A DNA stretch of 64,000 bases, from NCBI RefSeq assembly GCF_017591425.1, contig NW_024464918.1:28300001-28364000 (forward strand), given 5' to 3'. Shown piece after piece: positions 22,954-33,907 of the stretch; position 1 is the stretch's first letter, and every line of letters begins with the position of its first letter. Position numbers and translations under genes: made by a program. Under the pieces are notes generated by a model. The model worked only from the letters and a program-made list of their open reading frames with translations. It was not told the origin of the DNA and made no database searches. Source of the stretch: Ochotona curzoniae (lineage: Eukaryota > Chordata > Mammalia > Lagomorpha > Ochotonidae).

Positions 22954-24764
22954 GAACCCTTGAGCTGCCTGTTTAAAAGGGTGGCATTTCGGTTTTCCGA
23001 CACTTGGGGAGAGGGGAGTTGAGATCAAAGATTTACTGTTGAATTCAGTCAGTCTCAGAACCAAACAAGAAGTCTTGTTCATAAATCTGATAGAATATTT
23101 TGTTTAAAAGTTAGGGAACTCTGTGGTTTGTAGATATTTATATTTAAATCTATGAGGTGTTATAATATGCCGTAAATTCTGGAATGTAGAGACTGGAAAT
23201 AGTGAATTAAAACACTTTCTTCAAATGCTTTAAGATATAAATAAATCCAAGAGTATGGTGATTTGGGGATTGTTTCAATTATTATGATATTTGAGGGAGA
23301 AAAGAAAAAGGAGCCAAGCCTTCTGAGTGTGACAGATTTGTTTTCTTGTATGATTACGGTGGCCTCATGGCTGTATACGTGTGTCAGATTTTATTGGATT
23401 GTGTGTTAAATACAGTGTTTTCTGTGTCAATTAGGTAGAACTAAGGGTTGCTGCGTTCACAGTAAACTCTCAGATATGGCATGCAGCACTTTAGAAAAGC
23501 TGATTGTGGCCATTGTTCAGTTCTGCAGTTGGAGACACTGTGTTGGCAGCGTGCAGTCGGCCATGGTGGGAGTATTTATAAACGTCGCGGAGCTTGGCAA
23601 AAAGCTCATGTTAGAGCTTTTGCTACCTGGTGAGTCAGGTAGGAAAATTATGCCATAAGGCCATTGGAGGTACATCCAATTCAGAAGAGGCACACAAATG
23701 CAGTCCATTGGCTTCTTTGGTAAACTCATTTTGTGCCTTGCATTCCAAAATGCTTTTCTATAGCATTTGTCATAGCAAGATGAGACTGAAAATGAAACCG
23801 TATCATGTTTTCACATCCTGGTATGAAATCAGTCATAGGGCCAATAGAGACGTTTACTCAATGACAGAGCAGGTATGTGATTGTCAACCCATTAAAATGA
23901 CAAAGGAACTGGAAAATTCTTGTCACCTAGTAACCTCATATCTATGTTTCATATCACAATACAATGTATTACACATGCTAGTGATGTTTAAATAGATCTC
24001 TGCTTTCAGTTGTATAAAAGTAGGGGGCACATAAACAACACATAATAATTGATAATGGTTCTAAACCGTTATATTACTGGTTTATGTATTTACTGTGCCT
24101 TTTAATAAATACTTTTAATTGTGCTACTTCTATGGAAATGTCTGACTTGTTTTCAGTGAGCAGTGTGCCTTGCTATTCCAGCAGCAGGCTCATCTGATGC
24201 TTTTGTAATTAAGTCTCCGTTCTTGATTTCATCAGCGGTGTTTTGTTGGTCATGGACTTTAGAAGCAATAGAATATAATGTGTGCAAACCATAGAAACTA
24301 GGCAGTTAGCAGGCCGTGCTGACTATTATGGGCATCATCTCCTGTGTTTGCATGATGCAATCATGTAACAACATATTTGTAGGATGTTTCCTAAACTCAG
24401 TTTTCTTTGATCCCCACCCTATAGAACTATTATTGTACCACATTGTCATTCATGGGTTCTAATCTCCCATGGTGCCAGTTCTACTACACAGTTCTTTTCA
24501 TTATAGCATTTCCCTCCATTTCTGTCCCTGTTACTGAAAATTATTGAAATTTCTTAACAGCTCAGGAAGAACTAAAATCGTATATAATTTTGTTTCATGA
24601 GCAGGAAGCCCAAAGATCTTCCCAATTGTAGTCACACAGCCTTCCTTCCAACCCTGTCTCCCTGAGCTGTGTCCCAGGAGCTCAGTCATTTTATATCTTC
24701 TTTACAGGGTTTTCAATGTGTGGATTTTTTTGTATGAAAAGTGTGCTATCCTCTACCAAGTTTA
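22954..24764. other. Unique non-coding DNA
   Basis: No mobile element recognised. The exon-like open stretch at 23472-23636 is discussed as a finding. A 121-codon plus-strand frame at 23630-23995 has no recognisable domain. Confidence 0.5.
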
Positions 24765-24765
24765 C

Positions 24766-24795
<30 letters not shown>
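24765..24795. repeat. (ATT)n microsatellite
   Basis: About ten uninterrupted ATT units. Confidence 0.96.
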
Positions 24796-24798
<3 letters not shown>

Positions 24799-25334
24799 AT
24801 GCAAGCATTTAAACTGTAATTCAAACTTACCTTTATTTTTTTCCAACTTAAATTATCCCTTAGTTATATTTTTTTTGTGTGTGTGGAGAGACAAATTCTG
24901 TAAATTCAGTATGGCAGTCTAACTCCCTTATATCTTCCAGATCTCATCTTAATATATTTAATATTGAGGTTAATTCTTTATGCTCAGCATTTCCGTGTGT
25001 GTGAACATCAGCGTAGTGGATACCCATCGGGTAGTTCTATTATTGCACTTTTATTTCCAATAGATACCCTTTTCTTCTTTCCAAAATTTTGCATTAACTT
25101 TTTAAATGGCTGGAATTACATGGATTCTTTGGGCACAATATAATGTTTTTAAGCATATTAACAGCTCGTGCTTCTGACTGCCAATTTGTACAATCTGACT
25201 GATCATGATCTCTTCAGGGAGATCTTTGTGAAGATCATGAGAATTGAATGTTTCATGTTCAGTATGTTGAAAATAGCATGGACCTATCCTATTACTGTTG
25301 CATAATAACTTTTATTGAATCAAGTAAGTGAATT
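24796..25334. other. A/T-rich unique DNA
   Basis: No gene or mobile element recognised. T runs near 24866-24873. Confidence 0.5.
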
Positions 25335-25421
25335 TAAATATATATATAAAATATATATTTATATATATTTATATATGTATGTTTATATATATATATATAT
25401 ATATATAAATATATATATAAA
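25335..25421. repeat. (TA)-rich low-complexity tract
   Basis: Nearly pure alternating A/T over about 86 nt, including an uninterrupted TA run of about 24 nt near 25384-25407. It is flanked by 'aaatatatata' stretches on both sides that are self-complementary. Confidence 0.93.
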
Positions 25422-26149
25422 GCTCTGGAAGAAAATAGATGATTGCATGCAAGACATGTATTATTGCATTCGAATAATTACTAATAAATAACAGTTTGAA
25501 CTGTGCTTAATAAGTACCCTACAGCTGCCTGCTACTATTCTGCTATATTTCTTAAAAGATGTTTTTAAAGAGATTATTTTAACAGCTTTACTGTCAGGAA
25601 TTACAACCAATAATTACTTGTGTTTTCAGGGGGCATTCAAGGATTTTCTCTTAATTTTTAATGAAGGTTTTATCTCTCCCTTAATCAATATACTCAAAAC
25701 TCTTCCAAGTCATATCCAAACTCAGATACAATTTTGTATTTATCTCTATATAACATGCATCTTTTAAAATTATGCATTTCCTGTAACACCAATCATTCTA
25801 ACTCTTGGTTTGTCTACAGGAACGCTTGGGATTCCGGTAGGTGTCGGGGCCAGCACTGGGAAATAATAAGCTCTATGAACAGCACTGTAGATGCAAATAT
25901 AAAATAAAATGGTGATGCCCTCATGAGGCTGGCCACCAGTGTCACTTAATTTAGTAGTGAGTAATTCTGGGTGTCAGTCATGATGGACACAATTCGGCAG
26001 AAATTACAAAGTCCAATCTGTAGAAAAGTTCGCAGTTTGGCTTGCTGTCATTTGCCTTACAAGTTTCAGATTTGAAGCAAATATCTAGAACTTTAATACT
26101 TTGCAAATGATAGCTATTGAAAGCCAACCTTTTATTCTATCTGCACTTA
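25422..26149. other. Unique non-coding DNA
   Basis: No gene or repeat recognised. Confidence 0.45.
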
Positions 26150-26315
26150 GTTCCTGGAAAGCACCACTGCTCCCCTTGTCCCTGGTTTGACTGCTTTAGA
26201 TTCCTTTTGTTTCAAGCAGTCGGTTTTTGTCCCTCTGTGGCTAGCTCATTTCACTTAGCATAATATCTTCAAAGTCCTTTGATTTTGTAGCATGTGTCAG
26301 AATTCCTTTCCCTTT
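26150..26315 (-). mobile_element. L1 LINE fragment (ORF2 3' end, antisense), interrupted
   Basis: 'tgactgctttagattccttt', then 'tttgtccctctgtggctagc', 'tcatttcacttagcataata' and 'tagcatgtgtcagaattcc' is the classic antisense L1 ORF2-end order ('…gcttatttcacttagcataatg…catgttgtagcatgtgtcagaa…'). It breaks off at about 26315. A plausible continuation resumes at about 26565. Confidence 0.8.
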
Positions 26316-26324
26316 TTATTTAAT

Positions 26325-26560
26325 TTATCTCTTTTTAAAATGTGCTTAAATTTTCAAAATTTAAGAAGCATAGCATCTGTACATATAGTGGGGTACCAGG
26401 TGATGTTTCTGTCCATGCATGCGTTGTGTAAAGTTTGATCTAGGTTAAGTAGCTCTATCTCCTAACACATTTCTCTGCGGCAAAAACATCAAAAATCATA
26501 CCGCCTAGTTCTTTTAGTTTTGAATTCTTTCTGATGTAGATTACAGGATTCTACTTTTTT
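26325..26560 (-). mobile_element. L1 3'-UTR fragment (antisense), apparently nested
   Basis: 'agtggggtaccaggtgatgt', then 'tccatgcatgcgttgtgtaa', 'agtttgatctaggttaagta' and 'cctaacacatttctc' matches the antisense L1MA-like 3' UTR ('ggggtacagtgtgatat…acattgtgtaatgatcaaatcagggtaa…'). Both halves of the 26.1-26.6 kb region are in the same orientation but in the wrong order for a single L1, which implies separate insertions. Confidence 0.7.
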
Positions 26561-26561
26561 A

Positions 26562-26612
26562 CTACTCAGTAGCATTAAGCTGTGTGTGTGTGACTTCAGG
26601 CTCCGAATGCCA
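26562..26612 (-). mobile_element. Probable continuation of the interrupted L1
   Basis: 'ctactcagtagcattaagct' plus a GTGTGT run parallels the antisense L1 segment 'ggctgaatagtattccattgtgtgtgt' that should follow the break at 26315. Confidence 0.4.
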
Positions 26613-27216
26613 CACGGAACTGGAGGGTCTCGGCCAGTTACCACAGGGCCGCTGCCCCAGCAGGTTCTAATGGTGCTTCACCCTGGATTTCTCAGAAGTC
26701 TTTTCTAATCCCCTGTAAGCATAGAGGAAAGGTAGATTACCACTGTGAGTTTAGGTCCCTGTCTTGAGTCCTGGAGGCTCAAAAATATTACTGAGTGCTC
26801 TTCTGCTCCTTAGACTCTCAAAAACCTCCCCGCTCCTCTGCCTTAGCCTTCAGATCAACCCTGGTTTGTGCGTGAGATCTTACCTATGCATATTGGAAAC
26901 TTTTGGACTTGTACTTTTGACTTCCTTCCAGTGGGAAGATCATGGAAGCTGCCAGTTTTCTATTTTTTGGAGGTATTTTAGCCATTGGATCTCCTTTGGC
27001 CACCTCTGTGGCTCCTTGTCAAGCTGTGTCCCACACTGGGTTTGGTCAGTGTCTTTTTAAGTAGTTTTGTGCCCACCCCTTTGCTTCTCTTTGGGCTGGT
27101 AGGCATTGTCTGGAGCTAACAAAGTCAGTGAGTAGATTTTTGTAAAAATCTCTTTCCCTACATTAACATCAGGTCTGCGTTTGATGACCTCTGGTATATT
27201 TGTGAAAGGTTATTTG
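26613..27216. other. Unique non-coding DNA
   Basis: A 98-codon plus-strand frame at 26764-27060 (L/S/C-rich) has no recognised domain. No repeats recognised. Confidence 0.45.
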
Positions 27217-27539
27217 TTTGTTTTTTTTAAGATTTAATTTTTTTATTGGAAAGGCTAAGTGAAGATACAGAGAGAAAGCTCTTCTGTCTGCTGCTTCCCT
27301 CTGCAAGTGGCCCAAATGGCTGGAGCTGAGCTGATCCAAAGCCAGGAACCAAGAGCTCCTTCTGTGTCTCCTACGTGGGTGCAGGGTCCCAAGGCTTTGG
27401 GCCATCCTCTACTGCTTTTCCAGGCCACAAGAAGGGAGATGGATGGGAAGTGGAGCAGCCAGGATACAAACTGGCACCCATATGGGATCCTGGTGCATAT
27501 AAGTCAAGGATCTAGCCACTAGGCTATCACACTAGGCCC
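27217..27539 (-). repeat. C-SINE (lagomorph), full length with target duplication
   Basis: Antisense tail 'ttttttttaagatttaattt', then 'agtggcccaaatggctggag', 'ccaaagccaggaaccaagag', 'gggtcccaaggctttgggcc', 'cacccatatgggatcctgg' and the head 'tctagccactaggctatc'. Flanks carry AAGGTTATTTG (27206-27216) and AAGGCTATTTG (27540-27550), an 11-bp target-site duplication with one mismatch, which fixes the ends. Confidence 0.95.
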
Positions 27540-27595
27540 AAGGCTATTTGAATATTTCTGCTGTGTATGTATGTGTATTTTTGAAAATGCATAGG

Positions 27596-27597
<2 letters not shown>

Positions 27598-27636
<39 letters not shown>
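27598..27636. repeat. (TG)n microsatellite
   Basis: About 19 uninterrupted units, about 50 nt beyond the right target duplication of the preceding SINE. Confidence 0.97.
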
Positions 27637-27638
<2 letters not shown>

Positions 27639-28102
27639 TGGGCAGTGCTATTTTAGGATTTGATACAATTCTATGTTCAAGAGCTGCCTTTACATTTACT
27701 GACATTTTTCTAACAGCATATTCCTCTATGTTTGCTTGTTTGGACCATTGCCGGAAAGTGACCGGCACAGGACTGTGGGTGAATGTGGTCTCTACGGCCC
27801 AGGGGACGGTCACTGGGCCTGCCCTTGACGTAAGGAGATGGCACACAGGCTGAGGACATCTGCGCTCTGTCCTCCTCCTGTGCTGGGCGCAGTGATTGGC
27901 TCTCTTCACATGACAGCTTTAGTGTGAATTTTTGTGCACTAGGTGCGTGGCGTCTCAGTGTTTGTCTTCGGCTGATTTCTCAGAGTGAAAGAGTGAGTTA
28001 ACAGCTTGCTGCTCTGCTGCGAACTAGAGTCTTCTGGGAAGTTGGGAATGTCAAGAAATTCGGTTTCAAACTGCCTGCATTGGAATTCTGATGGTGATAC
28101 TT
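27637..28102. other. Unique non-coding DNA
   Basis: No exon or repeat recognised. The 71-121 codon frames here have no family similarity. Confidence 0.45.
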
Positions 28103-28353
28103 TATTTGTATGTTTGAGTAGCAGAGCAAGAGCAAGGGAGCGCCTGTCTTCAGGTTTGCTCCCTGCATGGGACTGGGCTAGGCTAACCCAGGGCCCCAAA
28201 CCACGATCCGGTCTCCCGTCTGATTGGCAAGACGCAGTCACTGGAGCCCTCACTGTGGTCTTCCCAAGGCCTGCATGAGAAGCTCAGAACCGGAAGTGGG
28301 GTTCAGCTCGGGCTTCCTGATACTAAATGTGGGCATTTACCTGCCAGGCCAAA
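28103..28353 (-). repeat. Old C-SINE (lagomorph), decayed
   Basis: Antisense blocks 'cagaaccggaagtggggttc', 'agctcgggcttcctg' and 'ctgccaggccaaatgccc' correspond to the C-SINE 5' half ('ctggatcggaagtggagcagccgggac…cgccacagcgccggccc'). The 3' half is poorly recognisable and has CpG-containing substitutions. The overlapping 90-104 codon frames lie inside it. Confidence 0.55.
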
Positions 28354-29435
28354 TGCCCAGTCCAGGTGGTAGTCTTTTGATTGGAAAGTTCCTGGATATG
28401 TTTAACCTACAAGCATAACTGAGACACTTCATAATGGAAAACCTCTCAGCAGGAATGTCCATTTTTAGTAAGGGCGGTAATGGAATGCTTGCTTCATGTC
28501 AGCACAGTTCAGAGTAAGAGGGCGTAAGATATTTCCTTTGTAACTGCAGCTGGGGGAGAAAGGATTTCCACCTGTTCTTTTGTATGAGTTATTGAATAAA
28601 AACTCTTTTTCTGTGGACTAATAGCAAGCTTTTCTTTGACAGTTGGATGGAAATACTGACAGAATCCTTTGCAGTCATATCTATATGAGGTAATTGACTC
28701 CATCTGTTTGCCCAGAAATTAGTTTCTTCTTTGAGAAAACTTTCTTGTAAGTTTACTTGAAAATTGCTATCACTAGATGGTAAATATTTAACCTGATTTG
28801 AAAATCGGAAGCACTTAAAAAAACATTCATAGATCTGTGCTCAGAGATTAGCCATATATGGAGGAGGATCTGTAGTTTGTTTTACTAATTAATCTATACA
28901 GTTAAACAGGAAATTTATCTTAGCTATGCCTGATAGACGTACCACTTTTAAAACTGTTAGTTAATTTTATCAGTCAATTAAGCATTCCAACTTTTACTCT
29001 GCTAAGAACCAATGAAATCAACCAACCTTCATCAAATGTGTGGCCTGGGTTCTCAATTAGAATAAATTTTGAATGATTTTTTTTTTCTACATTAAAAAAA
29101 AATTTTTTTTAGAGTTTTGTGGCAAAATTCTGTGGGGTCCAGGATTCACCAACCCCCAAATTCCCACCCCCTGACTGATTTTCCCCATATTATTCCGGTG
29201 TATGTGTGACTGTGTTTATAGCTCTTGCCTAGTTTTATGTTCAATTATTTTTTATTTGTTGAACTCTTTCTCAGTGGAGCATTAGGCTGTGGCCTAATTT
29301 GAAATTTAAGACAGTTACCTCAAAAATAATAGCTTAAATACTAACTTAAATATATTAAAAGATTGCATATGTTTATTTGTACATGCATTATATTTCACAG
29401 TGAAATGGTATTAAAAAATAAAGTAGACTGAATTG
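28354..29435. other. Unique DNA; possible old repeat near 29090-29290
   Basis: A/T-rich. An A9T8 junction at about 29092-29110 could form a small hairpin. The stretch after it ('accaacccccaaattcccac…tctcagtggagcattaggct') has the feel of an interspersed element, but I cannot name one. Confidence 0.35.
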
Positions 29436-29726
29436 CCTGGCATGAAGGCTCAGTGGCAAGCACCAGGATGCCATATGGGCGCCAGTTTGTGTCCCAGCTT
29501 GTGCCACTTCCCATCTAACAACCTGCTGGAAAAGCCATAGAGATGACCCAAAGCCTTGGGACCCTGCACCCACGTGGGAGACCTGGAGGAAGCCCCTGGC
29601 TTCCGATTGGCTCAGCTCCAACCATTGTGGCCACTTGGAGAGTGGCTCAGTGGATGAAAGATCTTTGTCTCTCCTTTTCTCTGTAAATCTGCCTTCCAAA
29701 GAAAAATAAACAAATCTTTAAAAAAA
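29436..29726 (+). repeat. C-SINE (lagomorph), full length with target duplication
   Basis: Sense element: 'gatgccatatgggcgccagt', 'tgtgccacttcccatctaac', 'aaagccttgggaccctgcac', 'ccacgtgggagacctggagg', 'gattggctcagctccaacc', 'attgtggccacttggag' and the tail 'aaataaacaaatctttaaaa'. TGAATTG flanks it at 29429-29435 and 29727-29733. The tRNA-derived head is shortened compared with the copy at 33908. Confidence 0.93.
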
Positions 29727-29733
29727 TGAATTG

Positions 29734-31379
29734 AGACAACGATCTAGGGTCTTGTCACTGTGCCTCAGAATGCCGTTGAGACTACTGTATGAGGGAGCCG
29801 CATGGCATGTTAAGTAGCAGGGTTGCCCTACCAGCAGCCTAAAAGCACAGGGAGTACCTATGGCTATCCAGTCAGGTATTAAGTTGACAGCCATTACCTA
29901 GTCAAAAACTTAGACATATGTGGAGATCCAGGTACTTCTTGGAGCCCAGGTACAGAGAGCAAGGGAAGGATAAGTTTCTTAAACATTTGCAAACTGACGT
30001 TTTAATTCCTGTTGTTCTTTGGATTGCTAATATGTATTAAAAGATAGCTACTACAGGGATACTTTCAAATGAGTTTGAAAAATTTATATTTGGTGTGATT
30101 TATTATGTACATTTTAAGAGCAGTGTTTTCCTAGAATTGTTTAGTTACATGATTTGTCATTTGTCATTGCCATCTATTATCCATTAATGCAAAAAAAATG
30201 TATATTATCCATACCCCATCAGCATCTGTGAGGGAATCCCTCTGGAACATGCGCTTTTGAATGATTAAAATGTAGAGATGGATGAGATCCTTAAACATCA
30301 ATCAGTAGTGTTTGCGTTATGAAATGGGAAACTGGGCTCCTCCCTTGCACGTATTTCAAAACCATCAGGTAGGTTTCACAGCATGTTTTCTGCAGTGAGG
30401 CTCAAAATTGCATAGTAGCAAACATTCAAAAATATCAATCTCTTAGGAGGTGCAAGTATTGGTGAAACTCTTCTAAGAATTGATACTTTCTTTTACTTTT
30501 GGAAAAGTATTTCTGAAATGGTCATATGTTTCTCCTAGGCTGTTTTCCCTCCCGGGTGCAATTCTTTCTTTTATTTGTGTTCCTTTATTTCCCAAGTACG
30601 TCCATGTATCTCGTACCTGCACAAAGAGTGGTATCTAGCCGCAGCGGTATAGTTGAAAACTGTATCTGTTGTTGTGAAGAATATTGGATAGACAGGGAAA
30701 AGTGGACAGTAGTGAAACAAGGGCACAAAATTACTTAATCTAAAACGTTAATGTTGTGAGAGAATAATACAAGATCGTATGAAACATGTAGGACACATTA
30801 TGTAAGGAAGAAGTTCAGGGATCTTATGTAACTCTGTGATATTGGAGCTAAGATCTGAGGGCTCAATAACATTAATAAGCAGCATGGCAAGCAGATAAGC
30901 GAGATGTGATGAATGTATAAAGGTGGGAGAGAACATCTGTGGAGAACTGTAAGAACTAGAAGAATGTTCGCATAGATGGAGAGTAAAGAAAGAAGTACCA
31001 AGAACTCTAAAAAACCAAGCAGGAATCTGGGATTGTAAAAGTGAAAACATACTTTGTCTTGTTTCAAGGAATGCCAGAAATAGAATCTGAGAGTGATATT
31101 GTATTGCCAGTAATTGCTTACAGTTAATTTGTGGTTTACTACCTTCAGTAATTTTGATTTACCGCTAGCTAGTTTTGTTGTTGTTTTGTTTGGGTCTAAA
31201 CCAGGGCAATACAAGTTTTAGCTTATCATTTCTTCTAGCTTTTGATGATGATGCTGTTGGTTAAACTGGTGTGGTTTTTCCATTCAGTGTTGAGCAGAAT
31301 TAAATCAGCAGGGTCCCCAGGGAAGGAATTGATCAAGGAAACGGGGAGGCTGCTGTGTCTTCCACGGTCAGCTCCCCCA
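29734..31379. other. Unique non-coding DNA
   Basis: No exon or mobile element recognised. The minus-strand 138- and 100-codon frames (30748-31214) are hydrophobic, share no known domain and overlap each other. Confidence 0.5.
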
Positions 31380-31567
31380 CCCAGGGCACCATCCTCCTGC
31401 CCTGCCCATCCTGCCCTGCCCTGCCTTGTCCAGCCCTGCCCTGCCCTGCCCTTACCCTGCTTTATCTTGCCCTGCCCTTCCCTGCCCTTCCCTGCCCTGC
31501 CCTGCCCAGCCCAGCCCCGCCCAGCCTTGCCCTGCCCTGCCCTGTCCTGCTCTGCCTAGCATTGCCC
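31380..31567. repeat. (CCCTG)n minisatellite, imperfect
   Basis: About 35 pentanucleotide units based on CCCTG, with variants such as CCTTG, CCAGC, CCTTC and TTACC. The minus strand is GGGCA-repeated. Because 5 is not a multiple of 3, all three forward frames stay open as Pro/Ala/Leu/Cys repeats, explaining three overlapping 72-105 codon frames that are not genes. Flanks contain no CpG island of note. Confidence 0.95.
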
Positions 31568-32567
31568 TGCTAGGCTCTCCCACAAAGACACAGGAGTGCC
31601 TTTTAGGTGCAGACCCCAGGCCATCACAGCTCATGCTCGTCCCTGCCATCATTCTGCAGCTTCCTGGAATCTCTTAGCTGTGTGCTCCTAAAACTTACAT
31701 GCACTTGTGTCTGTGCTGTCTCCTAGGCCAGGCCCTGATTTTTCCTGCTGTGCCCGAAGCTCTGCATTCAAAGTCTGCAGGAGTGCCCTCACTTTGGATC
31801 ATTCCAAGGAGCTTGCAACCTGACATTCCACACCCCCCCCCCCCATAGTAATGTTGCCAAACAACACTCCAGACTGCTTGGAGGTGGTGTTGTAGAGGCC
31901 CCAACCTAGATTCATTCACCCAGTACACAGAAAGCCAGTCACTGGCTTTATTGAGAAGTGCAGAGCAGCTGGCTAGTCATTTCTTCATTCCCAGTCTTGC
32001 TGAGGAGTTGGGGAAGCAGGTTCACATAGATTGGGATTGGGGTTGAGAGGTGCAGGAGCAGCTCATGTGTCAGTTCCTGGTTGGCCAGTGGAGTTCCTGA
32101 CCTCGCTCTGATTGATCAGTGATGCTTTGTCCTTGTAGGAGTTTGTGCTGGCCACGTGGGCTCCACTTGGTTACTTGAATGTGAATGAGGCAGTTACATG
32201 CTGCCCAGACCTGAGATTCCTCTACGCTCCTGGACAACACTGGCCTTTGAGGTTCTTATCTATTGAAGAAGCAAAGGACTCCCTCAGCCCAGTGGTTAGA
32301 AGTGTATAAGGCCTGCTGGACCACTGAGCTTACTCCAGCGAATCCCTTTTGATGAGCGGCCGTAAGGGACAGCTCGTGCTAAGGGAGGCAGACAGGTGAC
32401 CGGCTTAGGCTTTTCCACTGTGGGGATTCAGGTTCAGTAGCCGGGTAAGAATGCTCTCTCCAGCTCTGTGCTGAAATTCTGTATGGGAACAAGACACCAT
32501 GAACTGCTGATGCTTCATTAGAAAATCAATCAAGCATCAAAAGGTTTTAGAATTAAAGAAATTAAAT
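31568..32567. other. Unique DNA with a C12 run
   Basis: Homopolymer C12 at 31833-31844. The sequence is somewhat more G/C-rich than average from 31300 to 32450. 'cagcccagtggttagaagtg' at about 32286 faintly resembles a C-SINE head, but no body follows. No exon recognised. Confidence 0.45.
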
Positions 32568-32595
32568 ATACATATACATATATATATATATATTT
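32568..32595. repeat. (TA)n/CATATA microsatellite
   Basis: Short alternating TA run preceded by 'acatatacata'. Confidence 0.9.
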
Positions 32596-33544
32596 CAGGT
32601 GGTTCAAGTATCTGTTGATACAACAAATTCTTATAGCAGTCAGGTATTTTCTGCATTAACACTTTCCTGTCTGAATGCTTTTCTGCAAGCTTAGCTCTGT
32701 ATTTATAGATACACTTCGGGCCTAAAACAGTAAGACAGTTGAAAGAGAAGCACAGACTGTGGCTTAAGATTGGGACTGTTTAAGGGAAGACGCAGACTGC
32801 ATATGTCACGGAATGATTTTCTTGCTGTCCGTGGTGGCCTGTGCATCCGGCCTGATCTCTAAAACAGGTGTTAGAGAACACTCGTCAGATACCACAGAAA
32901 AGACAAACACCAGGGTTTTGTTCTGTTTTATTTTTTGTTTTCCACTTCTTCATGTTTGTCTCTGTCGGTGGATTCCCTCGTAGACGTGTTGATGGCTGAT
33001 GTTCTGAGTTAATCTACACACAGAAGGATCTGTTCCTCACCCAGGGCAGAGTCATTTAGGATTCCTACAATGAGTAAGACAAAGAAATACCACCTTGCTA
33101 CTGTCTTCCAAATTGCTGTCCATTCATACTTCCTCTTATTTCAAAGCAGATGAGAATACCATTGATTTCATATGTAATGCGAAGTCATTCATACCCAAAC
33201 ATGGTTGTTTATGTGAAGTGATGAAATACTGTTTTCAGCTATGTGTAGTTGGAAGGAGCTCTGTGTATCTCTCTCTCACACACAAAGTATTTACAAAGAG
33301 GAAACTCTGTCTGCAGGACTTTTCTTCTGAATATCCTGTGTTTGTGGAAATGTTGAGTGGAACAGAGAGTGTCCATGGGGAAGTGTCCCAAGGTCAAATT
33401 GCAAATCAAGTGATCTTTTATCTTTATTAAGAGAAGACCCCTGAGGGATCAAATGAAAATTAGACTGTAGCTGAGAGAAGGAAATACATGGGAATAGATG
33501 TGGTACACAGTCTGAATTTTTTTCATTTATTTATAAAAAAACCT
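32596..33544. other. Unique non-coding DNA
   Basis: A 111-codon plus-strand frame at 33095-33430 has no recognised domain and no clear splice sites. No repeats recognised. Confidence 0.45.
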
Positions 33545-33571
33545 GATATATATATATCATATATAAAAATC

Positions 33572-33624
<53 letters not shown>

Positions 33625-33637
33625 AAGAGAGAGCAAT
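33545..33637. repeat. Compound (TA)n(GA)n microsatellite
   Basis: TA-rich tract to about 33590, then an imperfect GA run with AAAG interruptions to 33633. It abuts the truncated C-SINE that follows. Confidence 0.95.
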
Positions 33638-33640
33638 CTT

Positions 33641-33895
33641 TTGATGGCTGCTCCACTTCCCATCAGCCCCTACTCTGGCCTCGGAAAGCTGCAGAGGATG
33701 GTTCAGGTCCTTGGGCTGTTGCACCAACATGGGAGGCCAGGAGAGATCCTGGCTCCTGTGTACCGATCAACTCAGTTCTGCCCAGTGTGGACATTTGGGG
33801 AGTGAACAAATGGATGAAGAAATTTGTCTCTTTCTCCCTCTCCATTTCTCTGTATATCTTCCTTCTAAGTAAAAATAAATACATCCTTTAAAAAT
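33641..33895 (+). repeat. C-SINE (lagomorph), 5' truncated
   Basis: Starts within the body at 'gatggctgctccacttccca' and continues through 'ggttcaggtccttgggctgt', 'tttggggagtgaacaaatgg' and a CT-rich stretch to the tail 'gtaaaaataaatacatcc'. The tRNA-like head is absent; its place is taken by the AT/GA microsatellite. Confidence 0.88.
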
Positions 33896-33907
33896 GGGAA
33901 AAACACG

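Noticed and set aside
26150..26612. L1 5' inversion (twin priming)
   Set aside because: At first the two pieces looked oppositely oriented, but both match the antisense strand. Order, not orientation, is abnormal, so nesting fits better.
31242..31677. Pro/Ala/Cys-rich 'proteins' of 72-105 codons
   Set aside because: All three forward frames are open through the CCCTG repeat, a direct consequence of a stop-free pentamer.
32280..32400. C-SINE head fragment
   Set aside because: About 20 nt resemble the SINE head, but no body follows in order.
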